Source of the DNA: Chrysomallon squamiferum
Lineage: Eukaryota > Mollusca > Gastropoda > Neomphalida > Peltospiridae
Assembly (NCBI GenBank): GCA_012295275.1
Contig: CM022665.1
Coordinates: 25,612,446-25,676,445 of the forward strand
Length of the DNA stretch: 64,000 nucleotides
Reading direction: 5' to 3'
The position numbers were made by a program, and so were the translations under genes. The notes below the pieces were generated by a model. That model saw nothing but the letters and a program-made list of their open reading frames with translations. It did not search any database and was not told the DNA's origin. How positions within the stretch are numbered: the first letter of the stretch is position 1; every line of letters starts with the position of its first letter. Shown here piece after piece: positions 29,898 to 43,358 of the stretch.

Positions 29898-32800
29898 ATG
29901 ACTTCATTTGTTACAGAAGTTTTGATTACAGCAGGTATATAATCATTTAATAATATGTTTATTTACTGAAGTGAATATAACATGTAAAAGTGATTAAATA
30001 TGTGAAGATATATTTATTTATCAACCAGTATTAATTTAGGAAATAATGATATCTTTTTGGGGTACTACATTTTAAACGTGGAAATGTAGGTGAAACAGAT
30101 CTCAACCAATCAGTACTCTTCGCCGGTTTGATCAGGATTATTTTATTATTATTATTTTTTTTAATTTTATTTCATTATTTCATTATTTATTTTATGAGAG
30201 CGAGAAACACTTCCCAGTTTTCAACGACATTGCACCTCTTCCCCACCCAGATCTTCCAATAAACTGACTTCATAAATGATAATGATCCTCGTTATTTTAA
30301 TACACAAAGTGACAAAGCAAATAAACACAGTTTTTAGAATTTGTATTTGTTCCTATCCTCTGGAAAATACAAAAGTGTTTTGCAACAGTTGCTAAACAGT
30401 TAAATATGTGCTTTCTTGCATCTTAATAAACTATAAAATTCTGTCAAATATATTTCATATCTCTAATAGGATATTTGTGATGATCGTTTTCAAAACAGGA
30501 ATGTTAATGTTTTTTGTATCAACGTATCAAAGTGTTTGCATATTTATTTGCATTATGATAGAGTGGAATTCAGTTGCCATTGATAAATGGGTTATTCTTA
30601 TCATTTAGCATCACATCATCTTTTATATGAACCTCCTCATAGAACTGGATGTACCAAAACTAACAAGTGGTGGGTTAGTACAAAAATGTTTAGTAATCTC
30701 CAGGATGTGGTTTGTAAATTCAAATAAGAATTATTTAGAATTTTGTTGTGATTTTTAATAGTTGTATGTATATTTCAGTTGATGATTGTTATTTATAGTC
30801 TTATTCTTTCTTACATTATTTTATTATCTTAGGTCAAATGGAAAAAGAAGAAATTCGTAGTCAGCTTGAAGCACTTGGTAAAAGAATTGATCAGACAAAG
30901 GTTGACATCTGTGAACTTACTGCTAACAAATATGTAAATTTTTGCCCTACATATGATTCAACTAGAGACCTTGCCTTGAGATCTCAAACTGTATTGAAAG
31001 AAATTGAAGCAGTCAGTGAAAGAATTGAAACAGAGGTGAGGATTTTTCTAAGCATTTATATTTTATTTTTTGTCTTTATGGCTAAAATAACCTTTGGTGG
31101 TCTAAAATAACCTTAAAATTAATTTATTTTGTTTTAGGAATGCACACATGCAGTTGTAAAGTATCAGGAGTTTTGATCAAAGATAGAACTGTAAAAAAGA
31201 GAAAAACTAACTTTAAAAGTATAGACTATCTGACAGAAAGTTCTCAAAACCAGTTGACATGGGATGTAACAGGATACACTGTTTATTATAATACTAATTT
31301 TTCAAAATATTAGCAATTTTATTACCTAAAAATCTAAATATTTTTTTTATTATTAAATTATAGATACGTGGGCAGCTGAATATATCGACAGGAGAATTTC
31401 AAACTCTTAAACAAAACCTGCAGGAGCTTTCTAATGTGCATACAGTCATGAAAGCTTTTGTCAAACTTCAAGACTGCTTTGAAGAAGCCTCCTCAGCAAC
31501 AGAGAGTAAACAGTATTCAAAGGCTGCTGTAGCTTTACTGTCTATGAAAGACCTTCTCAGTCAGCCTTTGGTAGGCAGTGAAGATAAAGTTAAGATTTTA
31601 TCAGCACTGCGCACTGAATGCATGGTAAAACAGCAAGGTCTTATAGCTTTGTTATCTGATTTATGGAAGGAACACATAATATGGGCGGTGTCTGATGTTT
31701 CACCTGAACACTTCAAATGGTCTGAGTTGAAACTGATCACCTGTGGGGAAAATGCTACTCTTCTTCAAGAAGCTGTTGCAGCCATGAACATCTTAGGTGT
31801 CCTGGAACCTATAGTTAAATCATTTGGAGAAAAAGTTATTAAATATTTGATAACACCTGCACTTTATACAGGATGTGAACTGAACATTAAGTCTTCAAAG
31901 CACAACAATACCATGCATATTAATCTTAAAGAAAAGGATCGTCATCCAGCAAATCATGAAAAAGCATTTAAAAATGTGTACGATATACTACAGTTTATTT
32001 TGCATAATTTCATGTACATGTCAGTAGATTTAACTGATAAAAAGCCTTCAGAAATTATTTTTGAAATGTTGGGTAGGGAGATTGCAACTACAGTAGTAGA
32101 CATGGTAGTGAAGGTCTGTCTTTCAGTGGCCATACCCAGCAACAGCAAAGATCTTGATCAGTTTGATGGTGTGGTCACTGTGACAGAAACCTTTCAAAAA
32201 TCTTTGCTTGACTGCAAGTTTCTTCAAAAAGAAAACACTACATTGCTGAATTATGTTCAAAATGTCAATGTTTTGTTTGCCAATAAAAAAAGTCAGGAAA
32301 TTGTTGAGAAAGCCAGAGCATTAATGACATCAGAGATACACAACACTGTACTGATTGGTGATGAGAAATCCAGTGGTCAGTTGCCACAACTGGAGTCTGA
32401 TTCTAAAAGCAAGAAGAGTACATTAGAAATGAGTTGTGATGTTGAACTGAGTGAAGATACATTCAAGTTGCCCAAATGCCGAATAAGGTTTGCCTATATC
32501 TTTCACTGTAACAGCATTATTGTTATTTGTGTTTAAGCTAAATTGTTGTTAGCCATGTGCACATAAAGAAACATTTGTTTTAAATTGTGTGTCAGAAATG
32601 TAGAAACTGAACATTGTAATGCATTGAGAATTTAGTGAAAATGGAAAGACAAGTTTGATTCTGTATGTATTTTTTTTTTAATGAAAATTAATTAACTGAA
32701 TTTCTTTCTTTTTTTCTTCTTTTTTTTTGGTTTTCCTCTTGAGGAACAGACTGCAGCTCAGTGGTTATCCTACTGACCTGAGATACCTTTTACTCCATTA

Positions 32801-35218
32801 GTGCTCTTATTACACAGTTTTCCATTCCAACCAGTACTCCACAAATGGTTTATCAAAAGTTTCCTGTTTGATGGGAAGAAAATAAAGTACCTAACAAGTG
32901 CTAATATTAAAATATAATGAGGTGTTATTAAATAAAAATGCATTCAGTGAGATTTAGAGATTTCTATTATTATTTTTTTTCTCTCTCTCTCTTTAGTTCT
33001 TCAATTAATGAAGTAATGGAACTTGCTTATGAAACCTTACATGAAGCTACACAGAGTTCTGTGCAGTGTGCCATTCAACTGTTCTATGCTGTGAGAAATA
33101 TGTTTGAGATATTCTGTAATGTGTTTCCAGTTTATCATAAAAATAACTTGGAAAGTCTTCCACAACTCACAGGTATATAAACAAATTTGTAATAAAATAC
33201 TAACGAAAATAAAGATCATTTATCATTTACACACATGGGAAAGTATTTCTTAATGGCACAAACCAACATTATTTTATTTAATAATGTCTAAATATTTTAC
33301 CAACATTAATGTAAGATTTCATATGTTTTTTTCTTCCTATTAAATAATATTATTTGCAATAATTGAGACAGTTTTTTATAAAATGTAATTATTTTCATTT
33401 TTAATGATTTAAAGATCAATTTTTAAAGTATTGTCTGTGCTATTTTATTTAAGCAAAACCTATAAATAATCATTGTAATTGATGTTTATTTGCTTCACAT
33501 TAGCACTTCATCACAACAACTGTATGTTCATATCCCATCACTTGATGACACTTGGGCATCAGTTCAAGAGCAAACTGCCCCCAGCTCTGAACACAACATT
33601 TTTGGACTTGGTTCCCAAAATTAGAAAAATTGGCACAGAGAGTTTCATCCATCAGATGAATCTGCAGAAAGTACAACTTTTGGAATATCTGCATGAAGCT
33701 GATGGTAAGAATGTTGCATAAGACTGAAGAAGAATATAATTAATTTTGAATTTCATGTTCATTACTTAAATAATACATTTTAATAATAATGGTAATGATA
33801 TAGCTAAAATTACTTTAAAAAAAAAAAATAATAATAATAATAATAATAAAGAGGTACTTAAAAAATACAAACACTTGTGAGTGACTACTATTTATTGTTG
33901 ACTGTATTAATTACAATTTAAAAAAAATAAGCCTTATCAGAATGCTAAAGGTGTTAGTAACTCATGGATAATGTGTCCTGATAAATATATATATTTGTGA
34001 ATATTATTATATGTATGGATTATGCATTAGTTCTGATAAGGCAACTTTTTAGAGATTTGAATGTTTTAATTCCAGGATGATGAGTATAATTTTGGTTTAA
34101 CTAGTTACATGACCACATTGGAATTAGTGCTTTAATATATTCAAGGAAATGTTTATTTGATGTTGTAGGTTTTGCTAATGTTTCTGACAATGAGCGGTTG
34201 GTTGCTGATGAAAAGGTTATTAAACAGGTTTTTCATCTGCTGAAACATTTGCAAAATGTCTGGCAAGATGTTCTTCCTTTAAGTGTCTATAGAAAGGCAA
34301 TAGGTAAAGTTTATTTAGTTTCTATTGCTTTGTTAGTTTGAGAATTTTTATTTTTTATTCTTTTAATTTTTTTTTTTTGCAGCAGCAGCACATTTATGCA
34401 TCTTCAAATGTAATTAGTTCAAAAATTATTTGTTAATTTACTTATTGCTATGAAAAATGTTACATATGTTTATCAGGTAAATTGGTTTTAACAAGTAATA
34501 ATTAGATAGTTCATTTTATACTTTTAAAAAAAGTTATAATTTATGAATAGTTGTTTCATCTATTAATTTGTTTGTATTGAGTTTAATCTTCATTTTTCTG
34601 ATAGCAGTATTCTATATTTTTGTAGAAGATTAAATTGTTTCCTGATGCATTTGGTGCACATGTTAATGTGGTAATATTAACATCAGCATTTTATTAATTT
34701 TTATTTTTAAATGTTTCTATTGAATTTTAAATATACATAATAATAATTATTAAAATATATTCCTGTGGTTTTAGCTTAAGTTTAATGTTAATGGAGCAAA
34801 GAAGACTAATTTTTACATTAGCAGAAAATTATACTTTATTGTAGGTATGCTTGTCAATGTATTTGTTGGAGAGATCACAGAAAATATTGTATCTCTGGAA
34901 GACATTTCATCAGATGATGCCAGACAGCTCACCGTTATTCTCTCTGATATATCAGGGAAAGTGCATCCAGTTTTTGATACCACTGATAGCAAAGCAAGCA
35001 GTACAGATGCTGATCTTCTGAGAAATGTGCCAAAATGGAGGAAATTTAAGGAACTGCAAATAGTTTTAAGTGGAAGCCTGCAGGAGATTCTAGACAGATG
35101 GGCTGAGAAGAAGGGTCCACTAGCAGATGTATTTTCAGCAGATGAACTTAAACAGCTGATAAGGGCACTGTTCCAGAACACAGAGAGAAGAGCTGCTGCT
35201 CTTGCCAAGATTCGATAA
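29898..35218 (+). CDS. ZW10: Centromere/kinetochore protein ZW10 homologue
   Basis: ZW10 belongs to the RZZ complex (with ROD and Zwilch), which brings dynein and checkpoint proteins to kinetochores. It also belongs to the NRZ/Dsl1 tether (with NAG and RINT1) for Golgi-to-ER vesicles. Seven exons: 29898-29934, 30833-31035, 31364-32487, 32997-33172, 33504-33704, 34169-34303, 34845-35218. Together they encode 749 aa; human ZW10 has 779. The 37-nt first exon encodes [12 protein letters not shown] plus one base, matching the conserved ZW10 N-terminus, so the ATG at 30838 in exon 2 is internal. The N-terminal half is helical. Strong C-terminal matches include [54 protein letters not shown] and the ending [20 protein letters not shown]. 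The 1124-nt third exon carries half the protein. Confidence 0.97.
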
Positions 35219-37159
35219 AGATCAGACCTTGAACATAACAGAACTGTACAATGTACAGTATATTGTGGCATAAATCACCAACAGATTTTATACAGGACAA
35301 TCTGTTGGATTGTGATACCTTATGAAAATATGCCTAGTAGGCAAAAATTTGAAGATTATATTACTCTTCAAATAATGGGTTTGTAAAGTTCAAAAGAATG
35401 AAATAAATTAATATTTTTGGTTTATTATATTGAATATGTTGATGTTGAGATCATAAAATATGGAGTTCATGGTTTTTTTTTTACATTTTATATGTAGTGA
35501 TTAACAGATAATTTGGTTAAATCTTTAATATTTCAAATTTTATCTTAGAATGTTCATTCATCTACTCACTGTTTAAAGTATTTATTAAGCTCGAAATATT
35601 TTATTGTAGCATAGTCTTAGAGCTTTGTCAAACATAAGAGTGATGTTTTAAGTTGCTAAACATTTATTTTATTTATATAAAAATGATGTTGAAATACATT
35701 TCAGTGTTAATTAAAAACTAAAATTGCTACCAAAAGTTAAATTTATTAAAATCAGACTTGATTCCAAATATCCTATTTCCAAGGATACTTTGGTCCATCA
35801 TTTCCAAGTGTTGTGTGAAGTATAAATAAAACAATATTGTTAATGATTTACTCACTCTTGTTATGGGGAATATATTATTGCAGGGGTTGGGGACTAAAGT
35901 TATTGTATTTTATTATTAGCAAAAGTGCTAGGTTTATCTTCAGAAAAAGGAATCTAAAGTGTGATGAAGACCCTGAAAAGCACTTGCAAGTCTTTTCAGT
36001 TTTTAAATTTCATTTTTGCTTTCGTTGAAAATGTATAAACATTCATGTAAAATGCAAAATAAAAATGCTTGTCTTGTTTATAAGATTTTAGTGTTTTGTG
36101 TTTTAATAGCTCATAACTGAGTAACAAAAATCATGGCAAAAAAGTAAAGTTCAGAATATAAATTCCCATACAGGAAATTAAAAGTCAGTTAAAATCAAAA
36201 TAATATATAATCTAATCTAACTTAATATAAACTGAGAAAAGATTTCATTACCTATGAACAGATCCATGGGCAATCACATTTACTAATTATGTAACAGGTC
36301 AGTATATCCATTTAGAAGTAAATGGTTCGTTCTGTTTCTCTCCATGGCAGCAACGAACCCCCCAGCATTTTCGTCACAGCAAAAGGTACTACTACATAAA
36401 AAAAATATTTTAAAAAAACCCAGATGTGTGTAATGTTTCATTAAGTTACTTTATTCAGGATTGTTTTCAAGAGAGTAAATTTGGTCATCTTGGTATGTAA
36501 ATGTTCATTTATAATTTTTTTATAATCATGATAAGGTGTCCAGTAACAAATAGCAAAGGAATGCTGGGACTATTTCCATAAGCACTCATTTACTCTTGTA
36601 CTAGAATTGTGTTTTTAATGTAAGTGGGGACCTTGTATATCTTAACACTGTCAGAACTTTTTGAACACAATTAAATTTCATTTGGCTTCCTATTATCTCA
36701 AATAGAAGCAGAAAATATATTTAAAGGCCAATTACAGTCTTAATCACTATTTTATTGTTTGTAAAGACTTACTGATGTTCATTATCAAAAAGATTAATGT
36801 GTGCTTTTTGAACGGTAAAGGTAACAAAGGGTTCCAAAGATTATTTAAAAAATAATAATAAAAAAATAAATAAATTATAAAACCATATATATATAGATGA
36901 AATAAAAAATATTAATTGTTTATTTATTTTAGTAAATAAAAATAAATTATTTGATATGGACAAAATCAAAATGTTTTTGTGAACAGGACCAGAGAATAAA
37001 ATGTGCGCTCGAAAAAAACTACGTAATTAACCATAACGAACCCGAATTTTTATTTTCGAGTATAACTTGATATGGAGACGGACCCGAGTCTAGTTTTATC
37101 AAGACTAACCTCGTACAAAAAAAAAAATAAAAACATCATGTGATTGGTATAATAACAAA
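35219..37159. other. ZW10 3' UTR and ZW10-VTI1B intergenic region
   Basis: AT-rich sequence without recognisable genes. The left part is ZW10 3' UTR, with AATAAA at 35402-35407 and other candidates near 35824 and 36059. The last 150 bp before VTI1B contain some CpG (GCGCTCG, ACGAACCCG, GACGGACCC) and probably hold its promoter and 5' UTR. Confidence 0.55.
35402..35407 (+). promoter_or_regulatory. Candidate ZW10 polyadenylation signal
   Basis: AATAAA 184 nt after the ZW10 stop codon, followed by TTTTTGG and T/G-rich sequence. Chance AATAAA hexamers are frequent in DNA this AT-rich. Confidence 0.45.
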
Positions 37160-39746
37160 ATGTCGTCGGAAAAGTTCGAGTCGCTGGAAGAGGATTTAAT
37201 ATCGATAATCGACGATCTCAGACTTAAAATTGAGCGCAAAATACAGCATTATGTTGGAGGTACAATGCTTAGATATATTAATAATGATAATTAATTTCGA
37301 AATGATATCAATGAAACTAGTTGAGTAGTTCTTCTAAGATTAATAAAATAATGGTGTAAAATCATGAAATCTCACAGTCACAAACACACACATCTTGATC
37401 ATTTGATAAAAAAAAAAAAAAAATTGGTATAATTATAAATCAAGCGGTGCAATGACGATCAGACTTGATTATCATTCAATAAAATCAGAACGATTTGTAT
37501 TCCCCCCACCACAAAAGTTGTATTATCGTAACGAGTGTATCCACTTTTGAGCAATTAATGATTTATATTTTATTTGTTTCTAACCAAATTTATAAATTAA
37601 CGTATTAATAAAATAGTTAAGGCAGTTAAAGAAATAATCGTACCTACGCATGCATTCATATACTTTTATCTCATGGTGTGAATTTGATGATGTAATTACA
37701 AAGTTACAGTTTCAGACAATAATTTATTTGAAGTATGTCAGTCAAGAAGTTACTATAATTCAGAGTATGTGTGTGTGTGTGTATATATATTTGCAGAAGA
37801 AAAGAAAAGTGCAATACGGCAATGTGAAAGAAATTTGGAGGAAGCTGCAATCATTGTAGGTTTGAATTTGTTCATGTTATAAATACATATTCATTTTAAA
37901 GATTATTATAAGGTTTTAATATTTCTGTAAATTTTAATATTATTATATTATTTATATTTTTATGTTCCATTACATTTTTTTTTTTTAAGGCAAAATGCTG
38001 GAAGTTCTGACTCCTAGGCTGATATTTTTATATAAAATTAAAAATGTTAATGTCATAGTTTGTTTTTATTAAAAGATATAGATAAAAGAGAAATATATAG
38101 AAAAAAATAAAAAAAATAAAATATCTTGTTTATAATAAAGTAACATTTTATTGCATGTCATTTTCAGTCTTAATACATATATGTTTGTATATATATATAT
38201 ATATTTGGTTACAACTGATATTAGACAGGTTGGGTTTTCTTTTTGTCAGATACATTTATTTTGTGAACATTGTAGATCCAGGACATGGAAAGTGAGGCAA
38301 AAATAGCACCAATCAGCTACAGAACACAGATGCTTGGCAAAATTCGGAATTTCCGAGGGGACCTAGAACAAATGACAAGGAGTTTGGTAATTAGTTTTTA
38401 TTAAAAACAAAATTAAAATAATAGAAGTTCAAGAACAAGGAAATAGTAGAATATTACCAAAATAATGATATAAAAAAGTATTAATTCAAGCTTGTTGACA
38501 GATGCTTGTTTATATAAAAAATCTAAATTATCTTTAATACGTGATCTTTTGAAAGAATATATAAAACTATTCCATAATATTAACATGCAGACATTAAAAA
38601 TAATATTTTTCTTTCTTTCTTTATTTATTTTGAATTTGTCATATTTCTTTTTGGTTTCAGAAAAAGGACAGTTTGTTAGGATTGCATGGTTCAGACAATT
38701 ACGGTTTTGACAGAGATGATGTAAGTTTTAAATTTTTTATATGTCATTTAATTAATAAAGCATTCTTGCCACTCAGTAAAAAAAAATTGTGCTGCAGTGA
38801 ACAGATACTGCAGTGAAAACCCCAGTTAGTATGGGATTTTTAGTTGTTTTTCACATTCAAAATTTTTATAAATTTATTTTTAGAATTGTGTATAGATTTC
38901 CAGATCCAAATAATGTTTTTTCATTGTTAGAGGTTGGAAGCATCACAGAGAGCAAAGCTGCTGCAGGGTCACCAGTCTTTACAGAGAGCATCTGAGAGCA
39001 TTGCTCGATCTCAGCAAATATCAGCAGAGACTGATCAGATTGGAGTTGAGATCATTGATGAACTGGGACAACAGAGAGAGTCTTTGATTCGAACAAGAGA
39101 GAGGGTATGCTATACATTAATTAAATTGCATTTACCAAATCTTTATATATTCTGCTGCATTTGCTATTTATGGTCAAATCATTAATATATGTCTTAAGAG
39201 GCAAACAGCAAACTGTCAGTTGTTTAGACAAATGTTGTGAACATGCTTTGGTAATGAAAAGCAGAACATAATTTTCTTTTGAATTATTTTCTGAGAAAAT
39301 TTTAATTTGTTATTTTTTATTTCAGTTATCAGATACTGATGCTAATCTAGGAAGAAGTAGAAAAATATTAAAAGGAATGGCAAGAAGGTATGCAAACATA
39401 TTTGTACAAATGGAAAAAAAAAAATGAAATGTTTTGGAAATGTAGTGTAATTGTTGTATTGTGTTTTTGTACAGCTATATTTATTTGCAGGAATTAGTCA
39501 AATTAAATGTCCCTTCATCTAATTTAGATGCAAAGGCAATATTTTAGAAAATTTTGTTTCCAGAAATGATAATAAAAAGACAAAATAGAGACAAAAAATT
39601 AAATTTAATAAATCAAAATCAAGCTTATTTATTTTCTTTTTTTCTTTTTTCTTAGACTGATGACCAACAAGATGATTCTTGCTGTCATTATTGTTTTTGA
39701 GTTTGCTGTTCTTGGAGGACTTACATACTGGAAGTTCTTCAGCTAA
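37160..39746 (+). CDS. VTI1B: Vesicle transport v-SNARE VTI1B (Qb-SNARE)
   Basis: VTI1B is a tail-anchored Qb-SNARE acting in fusion of late endosomes, lysosomes and trans-Golgi vesicles. Seven exons: 37160-37259, 37797-37855, 38276-38386, 38661-38720, 38931-39104, 39326-39387, 39656-39746. Together they encode 218 aa; human VTI1B has 232. Residues 1-90 form the N-terminal helical (Habc-like) region, including ECQ-type repeats of charged residues and ISYRTQMLGKIRNFRGDLE. The SNARE helix spans roughly 125-188, with ISAETDQIGVEIIDELGQQR; the central-layer glutamine is probably Q157 or Q158. GRSRKILKGMARR precedes the tail anchor at about 195-213 (MILAVIIVFEFAVLGGLTY), and the protein ends WKFFS. 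The b rather than a paralogue is favoured by LQG(H/T)xSLxRA and the GGLxYxKFF ending. It runs in the same direction as ZW10 and is convergent with ZFYVE1. Confidence 0.95.
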
Positions 39747-40146
39747 TGAACCTCAACTTTGTCTCACTTCAAAAATCCAACAAATGTTAAATCCTGCAGT
39801 AACTGTTTCACTTAATGTACTTTCTGCCACCATTGTTCAGTATTGTTAATATACTGACTAACAAAACACCATACTTAAGCAACAAAGGAGGTATATTCAC
39901 TGAAACATTTCCTTTAACTGTATATGAAAATTTCCATTTTATTAATGGCAGTATATTGTACATATGTTTAAATATGTCTAAATGTAAATATATAAAAATA
40001 AAAAATATTTTAACATTTATTACCACAATTATTGTTGATAGAATAAGAGTGTATACATTTTTCATTATTGGAGATGGGAGTTATAATACTTTGTGCCTGA
40101 TGTTAAAATTTTATTTCAATGAAAACCTTTCAGTTTTTTGGTTCCA

Positions 40147-40152
40147 AATAAA
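40147..40152 (+). promoter_or_regulatory. Candidate VTI1B polyadenylation signal
   Basis: AATAAA about 400 nt after the VTI1B stop codon, followed within 40 nt by a T/C-rich stretch. Other AATAAA hexamers occur further on (near 40323 and 40355). Confidence 0.4.
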
Positions 40153-43100
40153 ACAATAGTTAAACAACATTAAAGTTTATTCCTTCTTCCTTCCCCCCCA
40201 CCCCCCCACATATAAGACTACTAGAGCAACTTATTTTTAATCCTCTACAATTCTTTTGATATTTCATGTTGCATATTTTGATCTTTCTGTAGACATAACA
40301 CATCTGTCATATGTTAGTAAAAATAAAATTTAAATAATGATGAAGATTTGAAAATAAAGTAAAGATAAGAGAGCAAACATGCAAATACACTATGTTGTAT
40401 TATTAATTATAAAACTTTTTCCAGAAATGTTCTTGTATATTTTGTACGTTAATTTATCAAGCATTAAAATATTTTTTGTACTACTGTGTTTTTATATTTG
40501 TTTATGAGAAACTTAAAATGTTTCAAATCCTGTTCCATAATTCTGATGGATTAACATCCTGAATTTATTGCTTTGTCATTTATTTAAAAAAAAAAAAAAA
40601 ATACTGATTGTAAGCCAAGAAATAACATGGGGGGAAAAAAGAACAAAGAAAAATATATTTCAGTCAGTTTATTAAATTAAATAAAAAGTTACATAGCCTC
40701 CAATTCTTGCAACAAAAGAAGTATTTCATTTAAAGATTTTACAGTAATCTCAAGCATATCAAAAAGCTTTCCTATGAAATCATCCATAGAGTACTTAAGC
40801 ATGGTAAGGATAGATGTAATTGCTGAGAGTAGGCACACAAACACATACAGTTAAAACATGCAGTTACGATTTAGTACCTACCAAATATAATTTGAAAAAT
40901 TTTAATAAATTTTGTTTTATTTATAAAATATCCCCAAATGGTAAGCAACCCACATTCTTAAAAAGTAATGCTTTGATAGGTGAAGAAGCATGGCCATAAT
41001 CAAATGTACAAAAAGTGTACATAAGGTTTACATGCATACAAGTACTTAATGGATGTCCCATTTTTCTGTTGTAAGATTATAGGCAATGTAGTTAACTGCA
41101 TTCATAAAATTATAACTATTAATAGCTCTTTTTAAAATTATTTTTAATTTTATTATTGTACTCATTTTTTTTTTTTTAATTATTATTATTATATATATTT
41201 TTTTTAAATATTTATTCTGTTACTTAAAAAAGGCGTTTTGTTCTATTCATTAGAAACAACAATAAAACAAAAAACATTTACAACATTTAGCATAATACAT
41301 GCTTTTTTGTGAAATAATAAAAATTCCAAACTAAAATGTATGAATTAGCACAAACACTAAAATATCTTAGTTATTAGATACACCAAATACCAAATTTCTG
41401 TTTTCATTCCAGATTATAATTATTTACTATAACGTCTCAAATACTCCAAATTCTTGAGTCTGTATGAATTAATTTAGATACTTTTGAATATACAACATTC
41501 TTTTAATTCTCATAATCTGTCCCAGGCTCAGATTATCCAACTAGTAAAATAGGCTTGTGTTTAGGAATTACAGAGATTATCTATTAAGCAACCAAAGTAT
41601 TTTATGAATAATCATGACCTACATGTATAGTAAACACTAATTTAGAATTCAGTTTTAGATTAAATTAATAGATACACATTTCCCAGTCTGCCTGGACAAT
41701 ATTTAAGAATAATGATGATGTAATTATTTAAATTAGCAGTTTAAAGTTTTAGTCAATATTCTTTGGTTCACAAATACCAGAATAATACCTATATTATGCA
41801 AGGTAAATGAATCGGTAGATTATAAATTTCATATGGTCGAATAATAAAATTATTTCATTCACATTCATATCAACCTTTTTTCTTTTGTTTATTATTCTTA
41901 AAGTTAATCATAAATACTGATTAATATTCACATTCTCTATTTAACCTTAAAACTAAACATAACTCAGCACTCATCAAGTGATTATTTAGAAAATAATTAA
42001 TTGTCTTAAATAATTGGAAATAGAGGTTTCCAAAAATTAATTAGTGTATTAACATTGCACTAAACATGTTAGTTTGTGGTGTCACAGATTACAGAGATCT
42101 ATTCTGATTTATACATTTTTTTTTTTTTTTAAATATATATAAATATATATACATGTATACCTTTCCTGATCTGGAAATTTTTTATTTGGAGTTTGCTTAA
42201 TAACGTCCAAATCACTGGTGTTATGAAACCGTTTCATATATATACAAAAATTTGTTACATTAAAAAAAGTAATATTCTTAAAAAAACAAAAAAACCCACC
42301 AAAAATCCCTAAAAAGTACTGTTATATAATAGTTTGTGAGAAGTTAAAATACAAGGGCATCACAGTAACAATTCAGTGCAAGAATCAAATACAAATAAAT
42401 CAGTCATATACATAATTTTAAAAATGACTATGTACAATATCCAAAATCCCAATTTAACACATAATTGTAGGGTTAAAATATGAACAAACGAAAGAAGCAT
42501 AAATTCATGAAACAAAATCAATTAGAATATTTTTTTGGTTTTTAATTTTTAATTTTTTTTTATTACAAAAAACAAAAGAGGAAAAAAAAAGGAAAAACAA
42601 ACATAATTTACAAATAAATACAAGAATATTAATAAAATAATCTGCCTCATTAATTGGACCCTTAAAATTCAAGTAATATTTGTTTTACAAGTAAAATTTA
42701 AAACTGACTAGGACTAGGATTAGTAACTTGGTAAAGTCAGATACACTAACACAGAACAAACTTAATTTTTGCAGCCATCATTAAAATTTTTTTGCATAGC
42801 AAAAAACTCCACAAATTACAGTTCACACTTTTTAAAACAACCTGTGTTTAAATCATATTAAGATACACAATGAAGTAAACTGTAAACTAATGTAAAAAGA
42901 ATGTAGCAAGCATTGAAAATAATATCCCTTCCTTTTTTTCAGCTTCTTCACCATCACCTTTTTCTCGCTGCCAGTTTTAATATATTAATTACTTAGTAAT
43001 TATATAATTTTTTTTAAAAATTCAATTTTAAAAAGGTGACCATTTTTATGTTAAACCTTTTATCCTGGCTGAACTGGGTTCTCTACCACACGTTTCCTCT

Positions 43101-43248
43101 GCTCATTATTTTATAGTGTAATTGGTGCACTCACAAAACTACATTTCAATCACAGTGTGTAAAATATTGGTACGGAGTGATTCATCTAATACAAGAATGA
43201 GAAGTTAAACAATCAATTTGTCATTCTGTTTTTGTTTCATTACTAAAA

Positions 43249-43254
43249 TTTATT
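43249..43254 (-). promoter_or_regulatory. Candidate ZFYVE1 polyadenylation signal
   Basis: TTTATT on the plus strand, that is AATAAA in the ZFYVE1 transcript, about 105 nt after its stop codon. Later signals are equally possible. Confidence 0.4.
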
Positions 43255-43358
43255 TCTGATATTTAACATAACACCAATCCTGCAATATTTATGATATTAA
43301 ATCTTGAAAAAAAAAAAAGGTTCTATAATGGGGACATAAATTGCAGCCAACTCTTTTA

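Larger units (their letters stand above)
39747..43358. other. Convergent 3' region between VTI1B and ZFYVE1
   Basis: 3.6 kb between two stop codons that face each other. It holds VTI1B 3' UTR on the left and ZFYVE1 3' UTR on the right. The middle is AT-rich with homopolymers (C-run at 40193-40206, A- and T-runs) and no coding signal. An open frame at 39815-40159 is within 3' UTR sequence and resembles nothing known. Confidence 0.55.

Noticed and set aside
34813-35271. 152-codon open frame, minus strand
   Set aside because: Antisense shadow of ZW10 exon 7.
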